Assembly (NCBI GenBank): GCA_036365515.1
Contig: CM070873.1
Span: 227,679,876 to 227,743,875 of the forward strand
Direction of reading: 5' to 3'
Length of the DNA: 64,000 nucleotides
Origin: Torymus aiolomorphi
Lineage: Eukaryota; Arthropoda; Insecta; Hymenoptera; Torymidae
Shown piece by piece: positions 1 through 11,307 of this stretch (position 1 is its first letter; each line of letters starts with the position of its first letter). The translations under genes were made by a program, and so were the position numbers. The notes beneath the pieces were generated by a model. The model saw only the letters and a program-made list of their open reading frames with translations. It ran no database searches and was not told where the DNA came from.

Positions 1-328
1 ACTTTCTCATGCTTCGTCGCCTGTGCTGTGTGGAAGTCAACTTTGACGTTCGTTGCTTACCCACAGAGCAAATAACACAGTTTTTAATATATTTAAAAAT
101 AATATATTTTATTCCCATCTTTATTTTATTTTCTTCTATAATAAGTACTTCTATACATAGTAAATCATAGCAATGGGAGAGAAATGGATGATTTCCAGCA
201 GGGAGTCTACTAAATATAATAAAAAAAAAACAAATTTCATGTTTAAATATATTTTATATAGTTTATGCAGATGCAGATGAGTGAGAAAAAAAAGACACAG
301 GATTAAATACAGTGTCCAGAATCTAAGG
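1..328. other. AT-rich DNA, no gene seen
   Basis: AT-rich sequence with poly-A/T runs. I see no splice-bounded coding frame, RNA gene or clear repeat in it before the 33-bp repeat that starts at about 329. Confidence 0.6.
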
Positions 329-432
329 CACAGTAATTAAAACAATGTACACTAAGTGACACACAGTAATTAAAACAATATACACTAACTGACACACAGT
401 AATTAAAACAATGTACACTAACTGACACACAG
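329..432. repeat. 33-bp tandem repeat, three units
   Basis: Three head-to-tail units begin at about 331, 364 and 397 with CAGTAATTAAAACAATGTAC and differ by one or two bases. Because 33 is a multiple of three, the minus strand shows a repetitive pseudo-reading frame that is not a gene. A single further copy of the same unit, same orientation, occurs near 5197-5235, about 4.8 kb away, so both may belong to one larger repeat. Confidence 0.85.
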
Positions 433-559
433 TACACTGTTAAAAGGATTTGCATTAAATTTAATGAACATGTAAATGAAGCAAATTTCAAGTATGTAAA
501 TTAAAACCAAATTAATGAAATTACCTGAAAATAAATGTACAAATAACTGAAAATTAATA

Positions 560-870
560 CAAATCTGCATTACAATTAAGGCAAATCTGCATTACAATTA
601 ATGCAAGTTTGCATTAAAATTAATGCAGATCTGCATTACAATTAATCCACATCTGCATTACAATTAATGCAAATCAGCATTACAATTAATGCAAACCTGC
701 ATTACAATGTATGAAAAATTGATGGAAATCTGCATTGTAATTAATGAAAATCCGCATTACAATTAATGCAAGTTTGCATTAAAATTTATGCAAATTTACA
801 TTATAATTAATGCAAATCTGCATTACATTTAATGCAAATCTGCATTACAATTTATGCAAATCTGTAATGT
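560..870. repeat. ~22-bp AT-rich tandem array (GCATTACAATTAATGCAAAT)
   Basis: About a dozen degenerate units of 22-23 bp carrying GCATTACAATTAATGCAAAT lie head to tail. Each unit contains a short inverted repeat (GCATT/AATGC), so the array can pair with itself. There is no unique spacer between units, so it is not CRISPR-like; it is an ordinary minisatellite. From 870 to 1170 I see only AT-rich DNA. Confidence 0.85.
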
Positions 871-1169
871 ACTGTAAATGTACTGGAAAATTTCATCGCT
901 GCACATTAAAAAAAATCCCGTAAACTGGAATTTCAATTGAATGCATATTTGAAATTTCTAGCAAAAGACGTTATACTAATAAAATTTTACTTGAAAACAT
1001 TGTTTACTTTGTTGAAAAATATTTTTTTCTTTTTATTCAACAAATTATTTTTTTATTTTGCGAAAATAAAAAATTTTTAGAAAATGTAATAGTGCTACAC
1101 AGTTTGTAGTGGAAATTATTTATTTTGATTCAAATTTTATTATATATTTTGCTTACCTCATTTTTTTTA

Positions 1170-1460
1170 ATTCCAGCAACAATGTTAATTTATGCATATA
1201 ACTTTTTAATATTATAAATTTTCGCAATTTCATTAAAGAACTTGTAACTTTTAATTAATCGCATTTTTATTATCGCAGAAAAAAACTTACATAAAATTTT
1301 CGACCTAACCGGGAATCGAACCCGCAAACCTTGGGTTACTACGCACGCACGCTATCCGTTACGCTATCGCTCGCTTGAAGAAGTTTGACATTTTCATCTA
1401 CGTAAGGTGCATTATCCATATTAATACAATTGATATTACATTTTGACTAACTAAAATATT
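1170..1460 (-). mobile_element. tRNA-derived SINE, copy 1 (box A and box B present)
   Basis: On the minus strand a tRNA-like head carries a box A, TAGCGTAACGG (1356-1366), and a box B, GGTTCGATTCC (about 1311-1321), at normal pol III spacing. It is followed by an AT-rich body shared with a second copy at about 35330-35600. The T arm pairs only partly and the ends cannot form an acceptor stem, so this is a SINE rather than a tRNA gene. Copy 2 lacks about 11 bases across box A, so copy 1 is nearer the ancestral promoter. Insertion ends are not resolved. Confidence 0.7.
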
Positions 1461-1539
1461 AATGGCTTTTAAGAATTATTTATTTAAACAATATTTTAAG
1501 TAAACGAGTTCGATTTTATGTAAACTTAATTAAATTGAT

Positions 1540-2190
1540 GTGAAATACCGACATAATTTTTGAACGTGTACATCTTATGCAAATACTAATAGAATTACTC
1601 AAAAAAATTTAAGAGTATAGTATTTACATATATGGAGCGCCTGACAACCTGTATTTCCAAAAAAAAAAAAAAAAATACTTAGAAATTATTTAATTAAATA
1701 AAAACCGCAATGCCGGTAAGTAGGAATCTGCATTTGTATAATTATAATCAAGTTTTTAAACGAGCAGCATATCTGATGGAAATGCTAATAAAATCACTCA
1801 AAAAAATTTCTGAGCATAGTATTTACATATACGGAGCGCTTGACAAAATTGTTTTTCTAGATAAACGTCTGAATATTAATTTCATTATTTAATAAATTAA
1901 CTTTTCAAACATTGATTTGGCAAAACACAATTTTCACGCCCTCCGAACATACAAATACTATACTCAAAAAATTTTTCGAGCGATTCTATTAGTACTGTCA
2001 TGAGATATACTCTTTGAAAAAATTGGATCAAAATGACAAAAATGCAGATTCCTACTTATTGACATTACAATTTTTATTTAATTAAAAAATTCCAAAACAT
2101 TTATTTGGAAAAACACAATTTTCACGCCTTTCGTATATGTAAATACTATACTCAGAATTTTTCTGAAGCGATTCTATTAGTACTGTCATG
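1540..2190. repeat. Degenerate ~115-bp repeat cluster (TACGGAGCGCTTGAC family)
   Basis: At least four degenerate copies, in both orientations, of a unit with the order ACCGACATAATTTT, AATAGAATTACTCAAAAAA, TATAGTATTTACATATA and GGAGCGCTTGAC. The same family recurs inside the TTAA-flanked element at 34987-35169 and at 50980-51400. The small open frames here are shadows of the repeat. It is probably a decayed MITE cluster. Confidence 0.75.
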
Positions 2191-2389
2191 AGATTTTCTT
2201 AAAATAAATTTAAACTAGATGCGATAAAAAATTTCTTTTTGATACTAAAATTTAAGGCATACTTAATTGTAATTCAATGTAAATATTCATTAAAGTTAAC
2301 ACATTTCCTGTAAAAAGTATATAAATTTTATGTAGATGCATTAAATTTGTCTTGCTTTAACAGTAATCTCTTTATGCCCTTGCATAGTA

Positions 2390-2565
2390 GTATTTATGAA
2401 AATGTTTATAAAATTAAAAGAACAATAACTTAAATGTAATTCTCAGTACTGGAATAGACTTTCTTGTTATATGTCATGAAATTTCATGTAAAATTAGTTA
2501 AATTTTTAATATCATCACATTAATTTTAATGCACGTGAACTGTATTATTTATGCGGATGCCCTGG
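2390..2565. repeat. AT-rich ~165-bp satellite, left part
   Basis: A monomer running from CTCAGTACTGGAATA through ATGAAATTTCATGTAAA to TTAATTTTAATGCACGTGAA. It resumes at 4490 on the far side of foldback element 1, so the foldback element interrupted a pre-existing satellite. The interval 2190-2390 is AT-rich with no recognisable feature. Confidence 0.75.
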
Positions 2566-2569
2566 TAGA

Positions 2570-4478
2570 AAATAACCCAACCAAAATGGCTTAACTGCAA
2601 CTGTTGGCTAATCTTTTTGGCCAACGAATAACAAAAATATTAACGAACGGTTGGCCAGTGGATGGTGAACTATCGATAATTAAAAGCATCGAATGCGTGG
2701 ACTAGGTCTTTGGGGTGGCCGATGATGGACTCTTATAAGTGGTGCGCTCCGTAGTTTTATGCGTTAAGATCTCAGGGTGAATCTAATACGTGGCCCAGGT
2801 GTTCGGGGTAGCCGATGACGATGTATAGGTGGTGCACTCCGTAGTTTTTTGCATCTAGGTGTCGGAATGCATTCTATGTGTGGTCTAAGTAGTCTGTGTA
2901 GCCGATGACTGAGTCTAGGTGGTGCGCACCGTAGGTTTGTAGCTCTAGGTGTTGGAACTTATCGAATGCGTCGTCTAGGTGTTCTGGGTGACCGATTACG
3001 GAGTCTTGGTAGTGCGCACCGTAGGTTTTTGGCTGTAGGTGTTGGATCTCATCGAATGCGTCTTTTAGGTGTTCGGGGTAGCCGATGACGATGTCTAGGT
3101 AGTGCGCTCCGTAGTTTTTTTGCATTTAGGTGTTGGAACACATCGAATGCGTGGTCTAGGTCTTTGGGGTAGCCAATTACGGAGTCTAGGTGGTCCGCAC
3201 CGTAGGTTCTTGGCTGTAGGTGTTCGATCTTATCGAATACGTGGCCCAGGTGTTCGGGGTAGCCGAAAATGATGTCTAGGTGGTGCGCTCCGTAGTTTTT
3301 TGCATCTAGGTGCTGGAACACATCGAATGCGCGGTCTAGGTCTTTGGGATAGCCGATTACGGAGTCTAGGTGGTGCGCACCGTAGGTTCTTGGCTACAGG
3401 TGTTGGATCTTATCGAATACGTGGCCCAGGTGCTCGGGTAGCCGAAAACGATGTCTAGGTGGTGCGCTCCGTAGTTTTTTGCATCTAGGTGTTGGAACAC
3501 ATCGAATGCGTGGTCTAGGTCTTTGGAAGAGCTGATCATGCGTTTAGGTGGTGCGCTCTATAGTTTTTTGGCTCCAGGTGTTGGAACACATCGCAAACGT
3601 GGTGGACGAGGAAAACTACGGAGAGTATTACCTAGACACCGTCATCGGCTACCCCGACCACCTAGACCACGCATGGAATGCATTCCGACACGTAGACGCA
3701 AAAAACTACGGAGTACACCACCTAGACATCGTCATCGGCTACCCCGAACACCAGGGCCACGTATTCGATGAGATCCAACACCTACAGCCAAGAACCTACG
3801 GTGCGCACTACCTAGACTCCGTAATCGACTACCCCAAAGACCTAGACCACGCATTCGATGTGTTCCAACATCTAGATGCAAAAAACTACGGAGCGCACCA
3901 CCTAGATATCGTCATCGGCTACCCCGAACACCTAGACGACACATGGAATGAATTTCGACACCTAGATGCAAAAAACTACGGAGCGCACCATCTAGACTTC
4001 GTAATCGGTCACCCTGAACACCTAGACGACGCATTCGATGAGATCCAACATCTACAGTCAAAAACCTACGGTGCACACCACCTAGACTGCGTAATCGTCT
4101 ACCCCGATCACCTAGACCACGTATGGGATGCATTCCGACACCTAGATGCAGAAAACTACGGAGCGCACCACGTAGACTTCGTAATCGGTCACCCTGACCA
4201 CCTAGACGACGTATTCGATGAGTTCTAACACCTACAGCCACAAACCTACGGCGCGCACCACCTAGACTCTATCATCGGCCACCATTTTGCGAAGCTAATG
4301 AGCCATTTATTTGTATCAAGAAATCAATTTTCTTATTATAACATTTATTGGCCAACCGCAAGGCTTATTCCGTGATGAAATAAGCGGTAATTATTACCGA
4401 CCATTGGTTAAATGGTTGGCCAAACCTTTGCGATTTGGTGAACGGATGGTGAACGGTTGGTTAGCATTTCTATCAGGG
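2570..4478. mobile_element. Foldback-type element, copy 1, with 90-bp repeat arms
   Basis: Terminal inverted repeats read CCCTGGTAGAAAATAACC at the left and, in reverse complement, CCCTGATAGAAATGCTAACC at the right. Inside, two long arms built of 90-bp tandem units face each other in opposite orientation (about 2690-3530 and 3560-4275) around a short centre near 3545. Subterminal GGTTGGCCA motifs occur near both ends. The 90-bp unit reads as a 30-residue repeat (YGAHHLD, VIGYPEHLDD, QHLQPKT or RHLDAKN). The right arm is open for 226 codons. No transposase is present, so it would be non-autonomous. The architecture resembles Drosophila FB/Galileo foldback elements; any relationship by descent is inference. 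A second copy lies at 31809-34583. Confidence 0.8.
3548..4228 (+). other. 226-codon open frame across the right arm repeats (gene status doubtful)
   Basis: About seven and a half 30-residue repeats follow without a stop. Two unit types alternate, one with AFDEIQHLQPKT and one with WNEFRHLDAKN between the shared YGAHHLD and VIGYPEHLDD blocks. No domain family is recognised; the repeat is rich in His, Asp and aromatic residues. As the DNA unit is exactly 90 bp, a frame open in one unit stays open in all, and the opposite strand is open too over much of the arm. Changes between units are both silent and replacing, so purifying selection is not evident. I treat it as a consequence of repeat structure, but translation cannot be excluded. 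Confidence 0.35.
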
Positions 4479-4489
4479 TGGTAAAGAAA

Positions 4490-5240
4490 TTCCATGGATC
4501 GCTAGTCAAATGTAGTGCTCAGAACTGGAATATCCTTTTTCATTTTGTCATAAAATTTCATGTAAAGTTTATTAAATTTTTAATATCATCACATTAATTT
4601 TAATGCACGTGAACTATATTATTTATGCGAATGTGAATGAAATTCAATGGATCGTAACTCAAATTTAATGCTCAGTACTGGAAAAGCCTTTTTCATTTTA
4701 TGTCATGAAATTTCATGTGAAGTTTATTAAATTTGTTTCATATTCACATTAATTTTAATGCACGTGAACCGCATGATTTGTGTTTATGTACATGAAGTTT
4801 AAAGCATGGTACTTTAAATTTAATGAACATTAGTTGATTTAATTATTCGTATAATGTAATGAAATATTATGAAATGTAATTAAATTTCGTTATCTTCAAC
4901 ATTAATTTTAATGCACGTGAACTGTAATTTTTATCATCATGTTCATTAAACTTTGTGCATAAGACATTAATTTTAATTTACACTTGTAATTTTCATGCAA
5001 TACAGATATTTCATGTACTCGTACAATAATTTCTATGTACAGGTACAATAATTTTAATGTACTTTCATTAATATTGTATGGATTTACATTAATTTTATGG
5101 TAGATGTGCATAAAATGATATTTAAGTTACAAATTCATGAAAATTAATGCACGAGTGTACATTAAAGGTGCATTAAATTTAATGATATTTTTAACAGTGT
5201 AATTAAAACAATGTACACTAACTGACACACAGTAACTAAA
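4490..5240. repeat. AT-rich ~165-bp satellite, right part
   Basis: Continuation of the satellite seen at 2390-2565. Monomers contain CTCAGTACTGGAA, ATGAAATTTCATGTGAAG and TTAATTTTAATGCACGTGAA (near 4590, 4755 and 4905) and become more degenerate toward 5170. The end carries a copy of the 33-bp unit found at 329-432. No gene is seen. From 5240 to 5880 the sequence is unique AT-rich DNA without recognisable coding content. Confidence 0.7.
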
Positions 5241-5889
5241 TTAATGATACAGTAACTGATGCAAAGGCTTATGCTGTTATTTTATTAATTATTTAATATT
5301 CCTTACATAATATTGTATTAAAAAGGTGTTTATTCTGCTCGCAGAATATATAATTATCATATAAAGGTCTTAAGATGATTAAAAATTAAAAAAAAAATAG
5401 TAATTGATTAAATACTACGGACATCGCCTTAAGGGGCACAGTAACTGGCATACTTACCCTATAACTTACTAAATTTTTAGGTTTTTTATTTTTATTCATT
5501 ATTTTTACCTATATTTTCTAAAAAAAATTAATTCTCTAGCTATCACGGTTCTTTTGTTATTAACAAAAACGTAAAAATTGAAAAATGAAAAAAATGAGTT
5601 TTATATGTTCAACTATTACAAGAGTAAAATTGTCTTATTCGCTTCAAAATTCATTGTAGAGGTATATTATTGATAGTTCTTGGATGAGTTCTTTTGGCAA
5701 AGTGATTGGTTCATAAATTTCAGAGATATTTGAGGTTAAAATTTTTCTAGACATTTAGCTCTAAATATCAGTTGCAAATTTATAGGCAATTGTGGTATAT
5801 ATTTTATGTATGTGAAATTTTGTGGAAATGTATAATCTATAAAAATTTGAATAAATTATGTTGAAGTTTTGTTATTTCTGTCTTTCTGA

Positions 5890-6130
5890 AGTATTAAATT
5901 TTAAATATTGGAATTAAAAATTAATTAAAGGAATCAGTAAATTAAGTTTGAGGAAGCTACATGCCAATGAATTGGCAGCGGTTTTTTTTGTGATTATTTA
6001 TAACTTGTTTGTATCTTTTGTTATTAAGAACCTCGAAGAGGGGCAAAATAAAATGCCCGAAACGTCGGCAAATTAACCATTGGTGTATAGTTATTCACCT
6101 ATATTGATAGCAGGACCATTCGATTCCTCT
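5890..6130 (+). mobile_element. Fragment of Penelope-like or related element with hammerhead-like motif
   Basis: The stretch 5900-5990 (TTTGAGGAAGCTACATGCCA and the following ATTGGCAGCGG) is repeated at 9345-9450. It continues into 6031-6070, where CTCGAAGA, a GGGGC/GCCC stem and CCCGAAACGTCGG lie in the order of a hammerhead ribozyme core (CUGANGA, stem II, GAAAC). The CUGANGA part is degenerate, so it is probably inactive. Hammerhead motifs ending in GAAACGTCGG are known from Penelope-like elements of animals. No reverse transcriptase or GIY-YIG frame is present. Confidence 0.4.
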
Positions 6131-6589
6131 CATCAACATTACAATATGATTGCTGTCATTCATCTCATCATTTTATCATAATTAATGTATATTCTAACAG
6201 TATAAGTCATTGGATATATTTTTGTTGTAGCGCAAACAATGGATAGATGAATAATACATTAAATATTGCTTAAACTTTCCCTTTTTTTGGAAAGTGAGAA
6301 TGGTTGTAACTTTTCTCTGGGAATGCGTTAGGGTCTACAACTGTATAGAGTGCCATTGTCAGGTGTTACCATCAACCTCTGTGAGTTTAAAGAAAATTCG
6401 GGTTTCGAATCTCTGAGCCTCTCCTAGTGAGACAAAGAAAGTCTAGCTGCTACCGTATGATAGTAGCGACACCCCGTGGTGATGTACATAGTAATCCAGA
6501 AAAGAATGCAAGAACAAACATCAGACGGTTTCGCAGTTTACATAAGATTCTTTTATTTTGTTTTTTTAATGATGGTCTCAAGCAACACG

Positions 6590-6950
6590 CATGCCATTTT
6601 TTGTTTTATCTTAAAATAATATTTCCTAACGAAATACAAAGCGGTATGTAAGAAAAAGTCACGGAAATGTTACAATATTTTTTTTACGTGAAAAATTTCA
6701 GTTTCTTTTTTTTTTAATTTTTTCACAAGTCTTTGATGTTGTCCTAGAGCTACATTCATGCCATTTTCGCCAAAAACTTGAAATAATATTTTTTTAATGA
6801 AATACAAAATGGCATGTAAAACAAAGATATGGAAATTTGCAAGTATTTTGTGCAACTTTTATTGTTATTTATACTATGACGGTCTTATTCAAAATGCATG
6901 CCATTTGTACTAGGAAATTATTTCATTATAAAATCTTATATTATATTAAG
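6590..6950. repeat. ~165-bp degenerate tandem repeat
   Basis: Units start at about 6590, 6755 and 6890 with CATGCCATTT, followed by AAATAATATTT and GAAATACAAA and ending near ATGGAAAT. The short open frames here are shadows of the repeat. From 6130 to 6590 I see no gene. Confidence 0.7.
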
Positions 6951-7152
6951 GTGATGCGATACTGACACTATTACCCAAAATTTGGTTCCCGTTTTTCTCA
7001 TTCAATTTTTAATTTTAAGAAAAAAACTCTTTGATACGTTGTAGTTCTTTATTAAACTTAAAACGTGTCAAAGAGTTTTTTTCAAAAAGTTTAAAATTGA
7101 AGGAGAAAAACGGGAACCGATAATTGAGTAATAGCGTGGGTATCACATCACC
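6950..7152. mobile_element. MITE A, palindromic, TTAA-flanked
   Basis: TTAA (6946-6949) and TTAA (7153-7156) flank a 203-bp palindrome with terminal repeats GGTGATGCGATAC and GTATCACATCACC. The inner arms (GGTTCCCGTTTTTCTC and its complement) also pair. TTAA duplication is the signature of piggyBac-type transposases. It has no coding capacity. It shares a GGNGATG start with MITEs B and C. Confidence 0.85.
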
Positions 7153-7156
7153 TTAA

Positions 7157-8192
7157 TGTAAACATCAAAATGTTAACATCATGTCTATATATGTATAGAA
7201 GCTCTCTGACAGCGTGTATGCAATAAGAACATAATTGATTATCAAAGTTATAAATATATTGTTTGATATAATGATATTTAGCTGAAATGGTTAAGTAAAG
7301 GTTAAAGATTTTGAAAGATAACATTTATGTTTGGCACCTCGAGCTCACGTCGTATCGATTACGTATTTTTATCGTGTTACGTTCCAACTATAATGGCTCA
7401 TGTAATACTCGCAGGAACTCGTCTTCGTTCTTTTTTTCAGTAAACAGGCGATCTTTTGTATTAGGTGTAAAAGAAAAAATTGATCAAAAATTATTTTGCA
7501 TACATCTCAGTAAAGAGTATAAATCAAAGGTATCGATAAATACCTTCCTAACTATCGCATCAAATCCACAGGTTAGTAATGTGTCTGTATTCGGCACCTC
7601 CAGCATGATGATGTGACTTCCTTGGCTGGCAGTCAAAAATATATTTCCAAAAATACTGTAACTCGTTGTTTTTTATATTAATAATACTATTCAGCGCTGC
7701 ATTTGTAAAAATATTGCAGCCGTTTGACTTCTGTTTAGCCTATAAGATGTAATCCATATCATAATATAATTTAGGATAAAGTCTGACTAACTGATAATGA
7801 TAACATTGTTCCAGTATTAGCTTTGCTTTGTCCCAGTTTTGAATTTATATAAAAAATTGTGTCCTACTAAAGGGTAAATAGTTTTCATATCTAATGTTTC
7901 TTTTTATTTTTATAATATTTTAAAAGAGTATTTCAATTGTTAAATCAATTAAATATAGTATAAGGTATCTGTTGCAATTTTCATATGACAAAAAACAATA
8001 AACTACTATTTTTAATTCGTGTGTTAAGAGTTAGGTGATTGTAAGTGTCCCAATAATGAATATTGCTTCCTCATAGAGGAAGCTTTGTAACGGTGAAAAA
8101 AATTTTCGAAAAAAAAAATGTTCAAAAAGATGTTTTAAGGCGATATATGTGTATATTAGTTGATTTTGATCATATTTGTTTTCGCGGGTGTA
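7157..8192. other. Intergenic DNA without a recognisable gene
   Basis: AT-rich sequence. Open frames are short and have no recognisable domain or splice context. I found no RNA gene or clear repeat. Confidence 0.55.
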
Positions 8193-8218
8193 TGTATGTG
8201 TGTGTGTGTGTGTGTGTA
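8193..8218. repeat. (GT)n microsatellite
   Basis: An uninterrupted run of about 12 GT units preceded by GTATGTAT. It lies at the start of a dispersed-repeat block containing TCTCCGAAACGAATCGACCG. Confidence 0.9.
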
Positions 8219-8499
8219 TTTGAACTCTTCATATCTCCGAAACGAATCGACCGATTTTCGTCGGGTAAAGCTTATTCTCTTTGTCTCGCGGGAAAAGAAA
8301 GGTACTTTGATGGATTTGAGTTTTTATTGATTTTCTTTTGTTTTATAACCAAAAAACGATTTTGAACTTTTAGTTTTTTTGATTTTTTCATATCTTACAG
8401 TCATTATTACATAATATAATAAACTTTTCTTGAAAGGTATTTAAATTACCTATATTTTCTTTTTTTAAAATTTAAAATATCTTCACTTTGTCATTTGTT

Positions 8500-9310
8500 A
8501 TTAAGGAAAACTTTTTTATATTTCATAAATGAATTTCTCAAAAAATATTTTATTTATCGACTTGAAATTTTAACCAGTTATTACACTAATTGAAGACTAT
8601 ATGTGGTTAAAATTTCAAGAGATTATCTTCATTTGTTTTTTAGAAAAAAATTATTTTAGAAAAAATTTGCGTTTTCGTTATCGCACGATAACTAAAGCAA
8701 AAATTATCCAATTGTCCTGAACTTTGGCACAGATGTAGCTTTTATATATCTTCAGATCGAGTTCGTTGCCCAAAAAAATCGGTCCGTTATGAAAAAAGAT
8801 ATTTGAGGTAAAAATTTTTTTTTTTTAATTTTCGAATCGCATTTTCTCAGAGATTACTTGATTTATCGACTTAAAATTTTAACCACTTATTAAACTTATA
8901 GAAAACTATATTTGGTTAAAATTTCAAGAGATGATCTTCATTTGTTTTTTAGAAAAGAATTATTTTAGAAAAAATTTGGGTTTTCGTTGTCGCATGATAA
9001 CTAGAGCAAAAATTACCCAATCGTCCTAAAATTTGGCATAGATGTAGCTTTTATATATCTTCAGATCGAGTTCGTTACCCAAAAAAAATCGGTCCATTAC
9101 GAAAAAAGATATTTGAGATTAAAAATTTTTTTAAAAAATTTTTGACTTACATTTTCTCAGAGATTACTTGATAACAAGAGCAAAAATTACCCAATCGTCC
9201 TGAAATTTGGCACAGATGTAGCTTTTATATATCTTCAGATCAAGTTCTTTACCCAAAAAAATCGGTTCATTACGAATAAAGATATAACGCACAGTTTAAG
9301 CTGAATCCGG
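8500..9310. repeat. Large degenerate direct repeats (ATGTAGCTTTTATATATCTT)
   Basis: Three copies (about 8690, 9000 and 9180) of a block containing TAACTAGAGCAAAAATTACC, CCTGAAATTTGGCACAG, ATGTAGCTTTTATATATCTT and CAGATCGAGTTCGTTACCC. The first two are spaced about 310 bp and the last about 170 bp, as from an internal deletion. Noncoding. Confidence 0.8.
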
Positions 9311-9344
9311 ACCCATGACCCTCTCATAGTTAGTCTAACCGTAC

Positions 9345-9450
9345 AAGATAAAGTATTAAATTTTAAATATTAGAAGTAAAAATTAATTAAAGGGATCAAT
9401 AAATTAAGTTTGAGGAAGCTACGTGCCAATGAATTGGTAGCGGTTTTTTA
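9345..9450 (+). repeat. Second copy of the 5900-5990 repeat
   Basis: Closely matches 5890-5990 through TTTGAGGAAGCTACGTGCCA and ATTGGTAGCGG but ends before the hammerhead-like part. It is a truncated dispersed element. From 9450 to 10700 I see no gene. Confidence 0.75.
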
Positions 9451-10762
9451 CCTTATACCTTTATATTAAAAAATTTTTTCTATTGAAGTCGATTTATAAA
9501 TTTCTATTGAAAATAATAACTATAATTATTACAATTCATTATGACGATGTATTCGTAAAAATATAAATTATTTAAATATAGGTGTAATGTATATATACTT
9601 GTATGTGTATGTACGTACATTATCTTAATAAGCTATCTAATTCACTAAGCAATTCTGCTTTTATATCAGAATTACTTTTATGGTTTTTTCGTTGAGCTGT
9701 GGCTTTTTCATTATCAAGAACGTACAATTGTCCATATTTTCGAGCTTTATTTTTATTTGGATGCAAAGCATAAACATTATGATATATTTGCCCACAAATT
9801 CTAATTACTTGCGGTTAATTTCTAGACAAATTTTCGAAATTAGCCCCAAAAGTTGCAAAGCAAGAACATTGTTATATGGCCGAATATTTTTTTGGAAGTT
9901 AATACTATCCATTGATAATCCTGTAGATAAGTTCTCTAACTTATATGGATAAGGTTCCCATCAGAGTATACCAAGAAATAAAATATAAAAATAAAGATAA
10001 ATATAGATTGTTAGTTTAATGATGATTGAAAATGTATTTACTCCTTAATGAATTTTATAATCTAAATTTTACATACTATAAAAATTTCAAATTATATCTA
10101 ATTGAAAATTCAAATCCTACAGTTTGTATCTGTAAAATGTACTTATTTAATATTCATGTATATGCAATATGATCACCATCAAAATACAACCGAGCGAGCA
10201 TTAGCGAGCGAGGTATCTGTTGCTAGTTAATATTTAACTTCATTTGGGATAGTTCAAGATCACGGAAAATCTATTCTAAATTTTGCATGATTTTCCCCAA
10301 ATTTTACACCCTTGGTCCAATGAGGGGCGCATGCTAATTTTTTCCAGAGTGTTTTTTTTATTAAAACTTTCATTTTTTATATCGGCATGCAGTTTGAAAA
10401 TACGGAAGTCCCCTTTAATTTTTTTCTTTTTTACGTCACCCTTTGAGCTCTTTTGGATTCAGCGGATTGCATGCCTTTAATTATTACAGCTTTAATTTGT
10501 GTATACTGCCTTATGTTACAAAGGCAGGCAGTATAATATCACGGAAAAACACTAAAGTTTTTCACAAATAGAAAAGCGATTTTCATTATGGCCGGAAAGC
10601 GTCCCGCTGTCAAGAACCCTTCTATTTTTCTTATCTTAGAGTTAATTATCAACCCTTAAAAAGGCATGCGGTATAAAACGGGAGAACGTTACCTGTCACC
10701 ATCTCCTAGTCTATAAGATACGTAACGCGGCTTAATGTATGAACGGCTGGGAGAAAGGTTCA

Positions 10763-11107
10763 CACGGAAAGAAAAGCTCAGTATCGTTAATTAGAGACTC
10801 AGGCCAAAACGGTCTGAGTGACTCGGGTAGTAAGCATAAAGCTAGCAATACTGGAGACTCCGGTAGATTCTGCTTGGCAATCAACAGTAAAGATTTTTTT
10901 GCACGTTCATCAATTCTTAATAATTGATTTTGTTTAACTTATGTAAATCGTATATAAGCTATGTCAAGTTTATTTATTTGCGTGCAAATATTGTTTGCAT
11001 CTCCTAATCTCAAAAAAACGTGCGACTGTTATGTTTACGTTTGGCCGAATGCACTAACCTTGGCGGATGAAAATAAGGTTATATTTACTCAATTTTTCTC
11101 TCCGTAC
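10763..11107. mobile_element. MITE with CACGGAAAGAAAA ends
   Basis: Absent from the homologous P450 leader at 13640, where the flanks join directly as GGTTCAGTCGG. Terminal inverted repeats are CACGGAAAGAAAA on the left and, in reverse complement, TACGGAGAGAAAAA on the right. It is 345 bp with no coding capacity. The target duplication is at most two or three bases. Confidence 0.7.
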
Positions 11108-11307
11108 AGTCGGCTCTCGTCTCCCGTCTGGTGCAGCCGTGTATTTGCGCACATGGAGACAATCGTAACAAGTGTTTATCTTTATATATCAGTGTAAATA
11201 TGTGATATACCGAATTGTCAATACAGTAACACTGTGCTTAAAAATATACTTTCAGATATAGAAGCATGAAAGGAACAGCCGTCATGCGTTTCAATATTTT
11301 AAAAAAT

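Noticed and set aside
560..870. Regularly spaced short palindromic repeats (CRISPR-like look)
   Set aside because: There is no unique spacer between units, units diverge continuously, and the context is eukaryotic. It is a minisatellite.
1300..1385. tRNA gene on the minus strand
   Set aside because: Boxes A and B are good, but no acceptor stem can form, the T stem is imperfect, and the same sequence recurs with a SINE body at 35330-35600.
2874..3321. Minus-strand repeat proteins in the left arm of foldback 1
   Set aside because: Mirror images of the right-arm repeat, broken by frameshifts. No independent evidence of a gene.
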